From an uncultured Myxococcales bacterium (lineage in GTDB: Bacteria > Myxococcota_A > UBA9042 > DTJE01), in the NCBI GenBank assembly GCA_903857665.1, contig CAIOFV010000110.1, forward strand, positions 1-58,454: a stretch of DNA of 58,454 nucleotides. Direction: 5' to 3'. Position 1 is the stretch's first letter, and every line of letters starts with the position of its first letter. Shown in pieces: positions 44,291-51,831 of the stretch. Below the pieces are notes generated by a model. It saw nothing but the letters and a program-made list of their open reading frames with translations. It was not told the origin of the DNA and did not search any database. The position numbers and the translations under genes were made by a program.

Positions 44291-45018
44291 GGGCACGGGG
44301 CGCCCGCCTCGCACGGGTCCAGCAGAATGGACAGGTCGTCCGTTTCTCCCGGGCCCACGCGGAGTTCCTTCGATGCTCCGAACATCGGCTGTTCGAGCAC
44401 GCCAAGCCCCAGGACCACCAGCGTGAGGTCGGTGTTCGCCGGCAGGCCTGCCAGGACCACTCCTCCCGACGGGTCGGCGGCAGAAAGGGGCACGTCGCAA
44501 GGATGGTCGTCGGGGCCGGCGACGAGGTTTCCGGGCGAATCGAACGCCGTCAGCCGGACGATCGCGACGCCGTTGGCGCCGCAGACGAGGTGGTTCGTGA
44601 ATCCCCACCGGACCCGTGCCGCGGCCCTCCGCAGGCCCAGCGCGATGGAGGGGACGACGGTTTCCTTGCCCGAGCGGACCGTGACCGCCTCGGACTGGCC
44701 TTCGTACCGGACGATGCCCTTGTCGTCCAGGCCCTCCACCACCACCTCTCGCTGGCCCGCCGGAACGTCGGCGATCTTGAGGCCCTGGCTGCCGGCGTCG
44801 CAGGTCGCAACGACCGGCGTGACGAGATCGTCCCCATCGGTAACCACGTGGACGCGGGTGGTCGCGATGCCAGAATCGGCGCAGGCCTGGCTGCCGAGGT
44901 GCCAGTAGGCGACGACCGTCCCCGGGCCCGGTGCGGCGTCGCAGGCGACCAGGGAAATCCCCAGGAGCCCCGCGGCAGTGCAAAGGAGCGATGGGAAACG
45001 GTGAGGAAGGATTCGCAT
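44287..45018 (-). CDS. lipoprotein of unknown function
   Basis: A 243-residue lipoprotein (lipobox LVAC, Cys26) with beta-strand-rich sequence and a few cysteines (CADSG; CDAGSQG; CGANG; CDVPLS; ending CEAGAPCP). The repeated GxxxVVVEGLDDKG and VVLAGLPANTDLTLVVLG units suggest two carboxypeptidase-regulatory-like or Ig-like beta domains. GGAGG precedes the ATG. It is the first gene of a two-gene operon with the GspF-like gene. Confidence 0.72.
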   Translation of the reverse strand: MRILPHRFPSLLCTAAGLLGISLVACDAAPGPGTVVAYWHLGSQACADSGIATTRVHVVTDGDDLVTPVVATCDAGSQGLKIADVPAGQREVVVEGLDDKGIVRYEGQSEAVTVRSGKETVVPSIALGLRRAAARVRWGFTNHLVCGANGVAIVRLTAFDSPGNLVAGPDDHPCDVPLSAADPSGGVVLAGLPANTDLTLVVLGLGVLEQPMFGASKELRVGPGETDDLSILLDPCEAGAPCP

Positions 45019-45032
45019 GGGACCTCCGGACT

Positions 45033-45062
45033 TTGACGCCGACTGCGAGCCGGCCTTACGAT
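45033..45062 (+). promoter_or_regulatory. promoter for the NlpC-like lipoprotein gene
   Basis: TTGACG at 45033-45038, 18 nt, TACGAT at 45057-45062; 28 nt upstream of the ATG at 45090. It overlaps the divergent promoter. Confidence 0.5.
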
Positions 45063-45090
45063 TCTAGGGACCGTGGAACGAACGTGTCAA
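45061..45090 (-). promoter_or_regulatory. promoter for the lipoprotein-gspF operon
   Basis: On the minus strand TTGACA (45090-45085), 18 nt, TAGAAT (45066-45061). Its -35 includes the A of the divergent gene's ATG. Confidence 0.6.
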
Positions 45091-45890
45091 TGAAGCGACC
45101 TCCTGCCTGCCGTCTTGCCGTCGTCCGCACTCTGGGGACACTGGCGGGAATCCTCGTCCTGACCGCTGCCACGGCGTGCGCGGGCCCGTCGCGGGCGGCC
45201 ATGGCCGAGGCGCCGCTGTTGCATCCGATGACCCTGGCCAGCGATCCTTTCCTTGCGGCGCCTTCCGCCGGGCTCGAAGGACCCAAGGCCGGGAAGGGCC
45301 ATCCGGATGATCGCGGCCGGGACTCGCCGTCGGGAGGGCCGTCAGCCGCGGAGGCCGTGGTCGGGTCGCCCGCCGGGTCGCCCGCCGGTTCGGCCGTGGC
45401 CGGGGGGGCCGTGGCGGTTTCGGCCACCACGCCCTCGATGGTTCCAGCCCGGGGGGATGCACGGGCGGAAATGGTGGCGTCCTCGGTGCGTCTCCTGGGA
45501 ATCTCCGGGTCCTTCGACGATCGGTCCTTCCTGGGCCACGTTCTGAAGGTGAACGATCTGCTGCCGCCAGGCGCGTCGGCGCCCTCGTTTCCGCCCGCCG
45601 AGGCCTTGAAGCGGGCGAAGGCTGCCGGCGCGTTGCGCCCGTTCGATACGGGGCGCCCGGGCGACGTGCTGTTCTTCCGGTGCGCTTCCGGGTGCGGCGC
45701 CTCGGCCACGGACGGCGTTTCGGCAGGCATCATCGAATCGGCGGGCGACGGCGCGGCGCGGGTGGTGGCCTACGTGGACGGGATGGTCAGGCGATGCACG
45801 GTCGGGACGGCCCGCGGTTCGAAGGACACTCGATTGGACGGCGTGGCGGGGGTGGCCGACCCGTGGGCCCTGAGGGCCCTGGCTAGGTGA
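45090..45890 (+). CDS. lipoprotein with degenerate NlpC/P60-like domain
   Basis: A 266-residue lipoprotein (lipobox TAC at about residues 28-30) with an 80-residue Ala/Gly/Pro/Ser linker. The C-terminal 140 residues have the outline of an NlpC/P60 or CHAP amidase (VRLLGISGSFDDRSFLGHVL; GRPGDVLFF; SAGIIESAGDGAARVVAYVD) but the catalytic Cys position is Asp/Arg-Ser and the His that should begin the second motif is Ala, so peptidase activity is unlikely. A pseudo-enzyme that binds peptidoglycan is one possibility. The gene has no clear RBS. It ends 8 nt inside the convergent tmk gene. Confidence 0.65.
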   Translation: MKRPPACRLAVVRTLGTLAGILVLTAATACAGPSRAAMAEAPLLHPMTLASDPFLAAPSAGLEGPKAGKGHPDDRGRDSPSGGPSAAEAVVGSPAGSPAGSAVAGGAVAVSATTPSMVPARGDARAEMVASSVRLLGISGSFDDRSFLGHVLKVNDLLPPGASAPSFPPAEALKRAKAAGALRPFDTGRPGDVLFFRCASGCGASATDGVSAGIIESAGDGAARVVAYVDGMVRRCTVGTARGSKDTRLDGVAGVADPWALRALAR

Positions 45891-46527
45891 GAAGGTCGCG
45901 GACCGCGGCCCAGACGTCCTCGGCGACGGCTTCAACGGGACGATCCCCGGCCAGCACGCAGGCACGGGCCGCGGGAAGCACCTTCAGGGCCTCGCGATAC
46001 GCGCCGGCCACGTGGTCCAGCGTCTCTTCGCGCTCGAAGATCTCGCGGCCTGGACGGGAGGCGTCCACCCGGGACAGACCTACGTCCGGCGCGACGTCCA
46101 GCACGATCAACAGGTCCGGGGCCGGCGCGAACCGGTTGATGTGAGCCACCCATTCCATCGGCGCGTCCAGGGACTGGTATGCCAGGGACGACCACACGTA
46201 GCGGTCGGAAACCACCAGCCAGCCAGCCTGGACCAGCGGTTCGACCTCGCAGGACACGTGGTCCAGGCGATCCGCGGCGAACAGCAGCGCGAGCGCCCGT
46301 CGGTCGAAGGCCTGGGGCTGTCCCAGCGCCGTCACCGCGGTGGTACGCCCCTTGAGCACCTGCCGGATCAGGGCGCCAGCCGGGCCGCTGCTGGGTTCCG
46401 CCGTGACCGCCACCTGGAGGTCGGGACGCTCCCGGCGCAGCCGATCGGCGAGCAGGCGGACCTGCGTGCTGGTCCCCGCCCCGTCCAGCCCCTCGAACAC
46501 CACGAACCAACCGCGTCGACTGCTCAT
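45883..46527 (-). CDS. tmk: thymidylate kinase with altered P-loop
   Basis: A 214-residue enzyme phosphorylating dTMP to dTDP. FEGLDGAGTSTQVRLLADRL is the family's N-terminal motif, but the P-loop Lys is replaced by Thr (GLDGAGTS in place of GLDGAGKT), a variant known in some bacteria. AEPSSGPAGALIRQVLKG, VSDRYVWSSLAYQSLD (DRY) and LLIVLDVAPDVGLSR follow. The ATG at 46527 with AGGGGAG upstream overlaps the preceding lipoprotein's stop (ATGA). It is the third gene of the rpoZ operon. Confidence 0.9.
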   Translation of the reverse strand: MSSRRGWFVVFEGLDGAGTSTQVRLLADRLRRERPDLQVAVTAEPSSGPAGALIRQVLKGRTTAVTALGQPQAFDRRALALLFAADRLDHVSCEVEPLVQAGWLVVSDRYVWSSLAYQSLDAPMEWVAHINRFAPAPDLLIVLDVAPDVGLSRVDASRPGREIFEREETLDHVAGAYREALKVLPAARACVLAGDRPVEAVAEDVWAAVRDLLT

Positions 46528-47342
46528 GGCTCCCCTTCGCACGGCAGGAACCGGGTGCCCAGGTCCGGGGGACATTCGACGTCCCAGTCCTCGGGACTCA
46601 CCTCGGGGTTCGGTTCCACGTGGGTATATCTTACCGCCAGTTCGGATTCGCCGCGGCCGGTCCGAATCCGGACCTTGCGCGCCGGGACCCCAGGCGCCTC
46701 GGCAGGTTCCTCGACGTCGAGTCGCATCGCGAGGCGCCCGCCTTCGTCGCGCTCGTACCGCGCGGCGGCCCCGGTGTCGAAGATCCACAGGCGCTGGCGC
46801 CCGCCGTCGGCAACGTTCGATTCCAGCCGGTACGCCCCGACCTTCCGATCGAACCCGAGGGTCCAGGGGCTGGTGGCCGGCTTCAGGGGCGGGATTCCCA
46901 GCAGCCCGCGGACCAGGGAACCCAGGTCCCAGCCCTTCGGGAGGACCCGTCCGAGGTTCGACCGGCAGGCCTCGCCGACGACGCAGGCCCCGCCGCGCTG
47001 GTACCAGGTGAACCCCTTGGGACCGGCGGACACGGCGAGCACGAGGTCATCGGTAGGGGTCCAGCCATCGACGCGCAGCCGGCCCGCGAGGTCGGCCATC
47101 ACGGTGACCCGGCCCCGGACCGTGCCGTCGGACGTGCTGCTTTCGGCCCGCCCGACTGCCGACAGGCCATGCAGGCCCGCCTGCCGGGCTTCCATGCGGG
47201 CGATCAGGACGGAAGGGTCGGTTTCCGGGTGCTCCGGGAGCGGATGCAGTGCCGGTCCACACGAGGCGATTGAGAGGAGGAGCGAAAGGGGGATGAGCCG
47301 GCGGACCAGCCCCGGGGGGGGCAGGCGGCGGGAGAGGTTCAT
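46524..47342 (-). CDS. LolB/DUF4292-like lipoprotein
   Basis: A 272-residue lipoprotein with a lipobox IASC. The N-terminal mature part ([40 protein letters not shown]) and the middle ([20 protein letters not shown]) resemble the beta-sheet of LolB/DUF4292-type lipid-binding lipoproteins. Such proteins transfer or hold lipids in the periplasm; no direct evidence here. ATGA overlaps link it to rpoZ on one side and tmk on the other, so the three genes are co-translated. Confidence 0.7.
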   Translation of the reverse strand: MNLSRRLPPPGLVRRLIPLSLLLSIASCGPALHPLPEHPETDPSVLIARMEARQAGLHGLSAVGRAESSTSDGTVRGRVTVMADLAGRLRVDGWTPTDDLVLAVSAGPKGFTWYQRGGACVVGEACRSNLGRVLPKGWDLGSLVRGLLGIPPLKPATSPWTLGFDRKVGAYRLESNVADGGRQRLWIFDTGAAARYERDEGGRLAMRLDVEEPAEAPGVPARKVRIRTGRGESELAVRYTHVEPNPEVSPEDWDVECPPDLGTRFLPCEGEP

Positions 47343-47560
47343 CCCTGCTTCGGCAGTTTCAGGAGTTCGCGGACGTCGCGCCGGAACGTGACCTTGCCTG
47401 CGGCGACCTCGCGAAGGGCGGTGACGGTTTCCTTGTTGCCGGATTCGACCATCGGCTTGGAATCGTCGAGCAGCATGCGCGAGCGCTTGGCGGCAAGCAG
47501 GGTCAAGGCGAAGCGGTTGTCCACCGCGTCCAGGCAATCCTCGATCGTGACACGAGCCAT
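47339..47560 (-). CDS. rpoZ: RNA polymerase omega subunit
   Basis: A 73-residue omega subunit, which helps assemble the beta' subunit and sense ppGpp. It starts [20 protein letters not shown] and continues [30 protein letters not shown], all typical. GGAGGT precedes the ATG at 47560; a longer frame from 47608 would add 16 non-homologous residues. Confidence 0.95.
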   Translation of the reverse strand: MARVTIEDCLDAVDNRFALTLLAAKRSRMLLDDSKPMVESGNKETVTALREVAAGKVTFRRDVRELLKLPKQG

Positions 47561-47579
47561 GGAACACCTCCGACGCGGA

Positions 47580-47608
47580 ATGATGGGGGAAAGAGGCCTG
47601 GTTGTCAA
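47580..47608 (-). promoter_or_regulatory. sigma-70-like promoter of the rpoZ operon
   Basis: On the minus strand TTGACA (47608-47603), 17 nt, CATCAT (47585-47580), 20 nt ahead of rpoZ. Confidence 0.55.
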
Positions 47609-47647
47609 CCGCGTGGTCGCATGGCAAGCGCGGGCGCCCCCGTTTCC

Positions 47648-47677
47648 TTGACATCGCCCGTGCGCCTCCGCTACCTT
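47648..47677 (+). promoter_or_regulatory. promoter for the EF-hand-like lipoprotein gene
   Basis: TTGACA at 47648-47653, 18 nt, TACCTT at 47672-47677; ATG at 47705. It is divergent from the rpoZ promoter. Confidence 0.5.
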
Positions 47678-47704
47678 GATTCCGGATCTAGCCAGGTGAT
47701 CGGA

Positions 47705-48292
47705 ATGAAAACGAAGGCGTCAATTCCGGCGCTGTTCGCTGTTCTCGTCGGGATCGGCTGCGGGGGGGCGACTGCCCAGTATCTCGCTGCGGCTCCTGTG
47801 CTGACCACGAAGGGCCCCGATGGGACCGTTGCCGAAACCACCGACCTCAACGGGGACGGCAAGCCCGACATCTGGACGAACTATCGGGAAGTCGAAGTCC
47901 GGAAGGGGACGAAGGACAAGGTGCTGATTCGCAAGGCCGTCGATCTGAACGGCGACGGGCGCGTGGACGTGGTGACGTACTACGACGACAAGGGCGACCC
48001 GTCCCGCGAGGACATCGACCTGGACTTCGACGGGCGCGCCGACGAGGTGCGCTACTTCAAGAAGGGGAAGATCGAGCGCGAGGACATCAGCACGCAATTC
48101 GACGGCCGCTTCGACGTGCGCAAGTTCTACGAGGACGGCGCACTGGTCCTGAAGCAGGTCGACACGACCCGGACCGGCCACTTCGACGAGTTCCAGTACT
48201 TCACGGGCGGCAAGCTGGCGCGCGTGGGCTGGGACAAGGACGGGGATGGCAAGCCCGAGGTCTTCGAGGAGAACCCTGCCCTGGGCGAATGA
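47705..48292 (+). CDS. lipoprotein with EF-hand-like DxDxDG repeats
   Basis: A 195-residue exported protein, probably a lipoprotein (Cys19 in VGIGC; the -3 residue Gly is unusual). Its body has repeated calcium-loop-like units: [59 protein letters not shown] and [13 protein letters not shown], spaced about 25-30 residues apart. The pattern recalls thrombospondin-type-3/VCBS-like metal-binding repeats. Function unknown; related proteins are common in this lineage. Confidence 0.75.
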   Translation: MKTKASIPALFAVLVGIGCGGATAQYLAAAPVLTTKGPDGTVAETTDLNGDGKPDIWTNYREVEVRKGTKDKVLIRKAVDLNGDGRVDVVTYYDDKGDPSREDIDLDFDGRADEVRYFKKGKIEREDISTQFDGRFDVRKFYEDGALVLKQVDTTRTGHFDEFQYFTGGKLARVGWDKDGDGKPEVFEENPALGE

Positions 48293-48393
48293 CCGGAACG
48301 ACGTGCCCGTGCTGCGAAACGACGCGTGAAGGCCGGCCGCGCTTCCCGTGAATGGGGAGCGGCCGTTCCAAATCCCAACGAAAGGGGGAATTC

Positions 48394-48711
48394 ATGCGGA
48401 CGGACGCGTACACCAAGGGGATCCTGACGCTCATCGCCATCGCCCTGTCGGTCCTGGCTTCGGTGCAGGTGGTGCGGCTCTTCGCGCCGGCCGAGGCGAT
48501 GGCCGGCGGCGCCCGACCGATGCCCCAGAAGGTCGCCATCTGCAGCGAAAGCGGCGAGTTCTGTGCGGGTGTCGACGAGACGGGGGCGCCTGTACGTGAA
48601 GTGAAGGTGCTCGGGCGGGCTACACGCAGCGAACCGTCACTCCGGCCTCGCGGAACATGTTGCCTGCGGCTTCCGGAAGCGGGTACGCGGTGCGGTAGAC
48701 CACGTGGCTGA
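48394..48711 (+). CDS. small membrane-anchored protein, 3' end uncertain
   Basis: A 105-residue frame with AAAGGGGG before the ATG. Residues about 9-30 (GILTLIAIALSVLASVQVV) are one TM or signal anchor. A short region with two cysteines (VAICSESGEFCAGVDETG) follows. The last 30 residues are Arg/Pro-rich and lie antisense to the deaminase gene (92-nt overlap), so the true C-terminus may be shorter or altered by a sequencing frameshift. Function unknown. Confidence 0.45.
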   Translation: MRTDAYTKGILTLIAIALSVLASVQVVRLFAPAEAMAGGARPMPQKVAICSESGEFCAGVDETGAPVREVKVLGRATRSEPSLRPRGTCCLRLPEAGTRCGRPRG

Positions 48712-49612
48712 TCCCGGAGTTGACGATCATCTTCGTGCACAGCACGCAGGGTTGGAACGTGCAGTAGATCGTGGCGCCGCGCAGGCTGACGCCGTGATAG
48801 GCGGCCTGCACGATCGCGTTTTCCTCGGCATGGCTGCACAGGCAATCCGTGAGGCCCGAGCCCGAGGGCGCCAGGTCCAGGCAGCGCTTGCAACCGCCGT
48901 CCGTGCAGTTCTTCGTGCCGCGGGGCGTCCCGTTGTAGCCTGTCGAAACGATGCGCTGGTCCCGGACCACCACGGCGGCGACGCGTCGCTTGGCGCAGTT
49001 CGCCCGGCACGCAACCACCTCGGCGATGGCCAGGAAGTAGTCGTCCCACGACAGGCGCTTCATCCGGCCGGCCGCCGTCCGGAAGACCTCCCGCACCTTG
49101 TCGTGGAGGGCCGGCAGATCGCCATCGTTTACGATCTGGAAATCGGCCAGCGCGATGGTAGCCACCAGTTGCTGGGCCGCAGGGTCTTCACTTTGCAGTT
49201 CGCGGGCTTCGGCGGCCTCGAATGCAGGCAAGTCCACGGAATCGCCGGGCCGCGCCCGAAGGCGGGCCCGCTCGAAGCGCAAGGCGGGAGGCGCATCGAC
49301 CGCCAGCAGGTAGAAATCCGGCAACGTCCGCAGGAATCGCACTTCCTCGGGGTTGCGGATCGAATCGACCGCCTGGTTGAGGCCGTGGGTGAACCGTCGG
49401 GTGACTCGTTGCGCCAGGGAACCCAGGCCTTCCTCGGTCCGGACGCGCCGCCCCTCGGCGATGAGCGCGTCGCGCGTCGTATCGACGCCGCGCGCACGCA
49501 GCCCGTCGCGCAGTTCATCCGAAAGGCTGAAGTACTCGAAACCGCCCTTCTTGAGGAATTCGGCCACCTCGCCCTTGCCCGCAGCGTTCCGACCCGTCAG
49601 GCCCAGAATCAT
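48620..49612 (-). CDS. P-loop NMP-kinase-like domain fused to dCMP deaminase
   Basis: A 330-residue two-domain protein. The N-terminal 180 residues form a P-loop NTPase like dephospho-CoA or NMP kinases (GLTGRNAAGKGEVAEFLKKG; FYLLAVDAPPALRFERARLR). The C-terminal 145 residues are a zinc-dependent dCMP deaminase (AAVVVRDQRIVSTGYNGTPR; CSHAEENAIVQAA with the catalytic HAE; CTFQPCVLCTKMIV with the PCxxC ligands), which makes dUMP for dTMP synthesis. Similar fusions occur in deltaproteobacteria, and AvcD anti-phage deaminases share this domain order. It lies near tmk, consistent with nucleotide metabolism. Confidence 0.88.
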   Translation of the reverse strand: MILGLTGRNAAGKGEVAEFLKKGGFEYFSLSDELRDGLRARGVDTTRDALIAEGRRVRTEEGLGSLAQRVTRRFTHGLNQAVDSIRNPEEVRFLRTLPDFYLLAVDAPPALRFERARLRARPGDSVDLPAFEAAEARELQSEDPAAQQLVATIALADFQIVNDGDLPALHDKVREVFRTAAGRMKRLSWDDYFLAIAEVVACRANCAKRRVAAVVVRDQRIVSTGYNGTPRGTKNCTDGGCKRCLDLAPSGSGLTDCLCSHAEENAIVQAAYHGVSLRGATIYCTFQPCVLCTKMIVNSGISHVVYRTAYPLPEAAGNMFREAGVTVRCV

Positions 49613-49665
49613 CGCGCCATGCCCCGTTGAAACCTACATTCGGTGCGGTACCGGAAGGAGCCTCC

Positions 49666-49694
49666 TTGACAGTGCCTCCCCTGGCCGGAATAAT
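49666..49694 (+). promoter_or_regulatory. strong sigma-70-like promoter for the small CxxC protein
   Basis: TTGACA at 49666-49671, 17 nt, AATAAT at 49689-49694. The ATG at 49745 lies 50 nt downstream. Confidence 0.65.
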
Positions 49695-49744
49695 CCCCTC
49701 CTCGCGGCCCGGGGGCCGTGGATCGTTGGTGGGAGTGGCTTCCG

Positions 49745-49927
49745 ATGCCCCAGAAAGCGCAAGTCCGACTCGACGCCCCATTCTTCTGCAAGAACCTGCG
49801 CTCCGAGGTCAACGTACAGAAGTGTCTCGACTCCTTCGTGGAAGCGAATGCCTTCTCGTTCAAGGAGTCCACCTGCTTCAAGTGCATCCAGGGCCAGCGC
49901 GTTCGCAACCTGATCGCCCGGTCCTGA
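49745..49927 (+). CDS. small four-cysteine protein
   Basis: A 60-residue protein with four cysteines (Cys15, Cys27, Cys44, Cys47; the last pair is CFKC), a likely zinc-binding fold. It has its own promoter and a GTGGGAG RBS nine nt from the ATG. The conserved-looking core is FFCKNLRSEVNVQKCLDSFV followed by STCFKCIQGQR. I know of no function. It is convergent with the diguanylate cyclase gene (7-nt gap). Confidence 0.7.
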   Translation: MPQKAQVRLDAPFFCKNLRSEVNVQKCLDSFVEANAFSFKESTCFKCIQGQRVRNLIARS

Positions 49928-49934
49928 AACGGCC

Positions 49935-51758
49935 TCACGTTTCCGATGCATCGATCCGTTCCTTCGAGGGTTCCAGTCCGGGGGCGTCCGACCCACCGGA
50001 TCGCGCTGCAGACGGCGGGCGGGTGGCTTCGGCCGCGACGACCCGCCCCTTTGAACCGGACCCCTTGGCGATGTAGAGGGCCTTGTCCGCCAGGGCGACC
50101 AGGGCTGTCGGGTCCGTCGCCGAGCACTCCGGGTAGGCCGCGACGCCGATGCTGACCGACGGGATCACCATGGCGGTTCCGACCTGGAACGACCGCAGGC
50201 CGACCTCGTTGGCGATCCTGCGGGCCATCGCCGTCCCTTCCTCCAGCCCCATTTCCGGTACCAGCAGCGCGAACTCGTCGCCACCCCATCGGCCGGGCAC
50301 GTCCATGCCCCGGACGGTCGCCCGGATCGCGGCCGCCACGGCGTGCAGAAGGCGGTCCCCGGCGGCGTGCCCGTGGCGGTCGTTGACCGTCTTGAGGTTG
50401 TCGACATCCATCATCAGGAGGCCGAAAGCCCCACCCGACCGCGACGAGCGTTCGAATTCCTCGCGCACGCGGGCCTCGACGTAGCGCCGCACGAACAGGC
50501 CGGTCAGCCCGTCCTCGGTAGCCATCGTATAGAGGCGCCAGTTGGCGACCGAGATAGAGGCCTGCCGCGCGAGGCGCTCGCAGAGGCTTTCATCGGACGC
50601 TCGCAGGCGGGTTCCCGGGCGCAGGACCACCGACAGCCAACCGGGCGCGCGGGAGCCGTCCGGGCCCGTGAGCGCGATCGAGACCACCGGGCCCGTGGAC
50701 GCGGTTTCGGTCGGGGGGGGATCGATGTCCGGCAACTGCTCCTGGGCGGCCCCGAGATCAGCAACGAGGGAGCGGCGCACGGCGGCGATGACGCCGGGCT
50801 TGTGGCGCCTGTCCACCGCGCGGACCAGGTGCCGTCCGGCGCCGGCCTCGCTGGACACCACGGTCAGCACGACGCCCTGGGCCCGGTCGATGGCGGCCAG
50901 CAGGGAGCCGCCGATCCGGCGGCCGATCTCCTCGATGTCCAACGTGGACGAGGCGGCGCGGCCGGCCTCTTCGACCACTTCCAGTTCCCGCGCCTTCTCG
51001 CGGAGGGATTCCGAACTGCGCCACATGCGGCGGAAGACGTACGCGAAGATGACGTAGGACACCCCGACCGCGGCCAGCGTGGGCGGGTCCCGGTCCCGGT
51101 ACGAGAACGCCAGCGCGAAGCCCATCGGAACGAACGCCAGCTCGGCCAGCAACCCCGGCCAGAGGACGTCCCGGGCCAGGGTCCGCCACGGGATGCCGTT
51201 GAGGCGGTACGACAGGATGACCAGGGAGAACTGGGGGATGACGAACCCGGCGCTGGTCCCCACGAACAGCGCCACGGCCAGGAAGGCCTGGGACTTCATC
51301 CGGAGGGCGAAGGCCTCGGGCGAGGCCACGAGGCCCAGCAGCGAGATCATGGCCCCGGTCAGCAGGGGGCTGAAGAGCATGCGGGCCAGCGACACCGGCC
51401 ACGGCCAGTGGGTCCCGGCAAGCGCGCGGCGCACCCAGTCCACGACGCCGCGGAGCAGCATCGTGACCACCACGATCACGACAGCCGGCCCGACACCGAG
51501 CGTGAGCAGCGTGGCCACGTAGATCGAGGTGTCGAGGCCGAAGCTGCCCGTGCCGGCCACCGAGAAGGCCATCAGGCGGCTGGCCACGGCCAGGAGCAGG
51601 AAGGTCCCGAAGGCCACGACGTGGTGCTGGATGGGGTGCTGGAGCAGGCGGGGCTCGGCGATCAGCAGCGCCGCGAGCCATGCCGCCGACACCATCGTCA
51701 GTGCGGTGATGTAGGCGATGTGGGCCCGTGTGAACGGCCCGGTACCAACTGCCCGCAC
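49935..51758 (-). CDS. membrane diguanylate cyclase (GGDEF) with GAF-like domain
   Basis: A 607-residue protein making c-di-GMP. Six or seven TM helices fill about residues 15-235, a GAF-like segment spans about 255-405 (VVEEAGRAASSTLDIEEIGR; LCERLARQASISVANWRLY), and the GGDEF domain spans about 415-570 with WGGDEFALLVPEMGLEEGT and MMDVDNLKTVNDRHGHAAGD. An RxxD inhibitory site (RGMD) lies exactly five residues before GGDEF. No EAL domain. A GTG start and a TACAAT -10 lie upstream. A possible c-di-GMP receptor, the PilZ fusion, is at 34718. Confidence 0.93.
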   Translation of the reverse strand: MRAVGTGPFTRAHIAYITALTMVSAAWLAALLIAEPRLLQHPIQHHVVAFGTFLLLAVASRLMAFSVAGTGSFGLDTSIYVATLLTLGVGPAVVIVVVTMLLRGVVDWVRRALAGTHWPWPVSLARMLFSPLLTGAMISLLGLVASPEAFALRMKSQAFLAVALFVGTSAGFVIPQFSLVILSYRLNGIPWRTLARDVLWPGLLAELAFVPMGFALAFSYRDRDPPTLAAVGVSYVIFAYVFRRMWRSSESLREKARELEVVEEAGRAASSTLDIEEIGRRIGGSLLAAIDRAQGVVLTVVSSEAGAGRHLVRAVDRRHKPGVIAAVRRSLVADLGAAQEQLPDIDPPPTETASTGPVVSIALTGPDGSRAPGWLSVVLRPGTRLRASDESLCERLARQASISVANWRLYTMATEDGLTGLFVRRYVEARVREEFERSSRSGGAFGLLMMDVDNLKTVNDRHGHAAGDRLLHAVAAAIRATVRGMDVPGRWGGDEFALLVPEMGLEEGTAMARRIANEVGLRSFQVGTAMVIPSVSIGVAAYPECSATDPTALVALADKALYIAKGSGSKGRVVAAEATRPPSAARSGGSDAPGLEPSKERIDASET

Positions 51759-51785
51759 CCTGTTCCTCGCCTCGGTTTGGCGCGT

Positions 51786-51814
51786 ATTGTAGCAGAACGC
51801 GCCGGACCTGCCGG
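51786..51814 (-). promoter_or_regulatory. possible promoter for the diguanylate cyclase gene
   Basis: On the minus strand TACAAT (51791-51786) is an almost consensus -10; the -35 (CCGGCA at 17 nt) is weak. It lies in the 73-nt gap after era. Confidence 0.4.
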
Positions 51815-51831
51815 TGGAAAAGCCCCGCCCG

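Noticed and set aside
48332..48371. Hairpin after the EF-hand-like lipoprotein gene as a terminator
   Set aside because: The stem is imperfect and not followed by a T tract, so it does not meet the usual criteria for an intrinsic terminator.
48620..49612. Full AvcID-type defence system
   Set aside because: Only the deaminase fusion is present; the protein is shorter than AvcD and I could not identify a partner RNA or defence neighbours.
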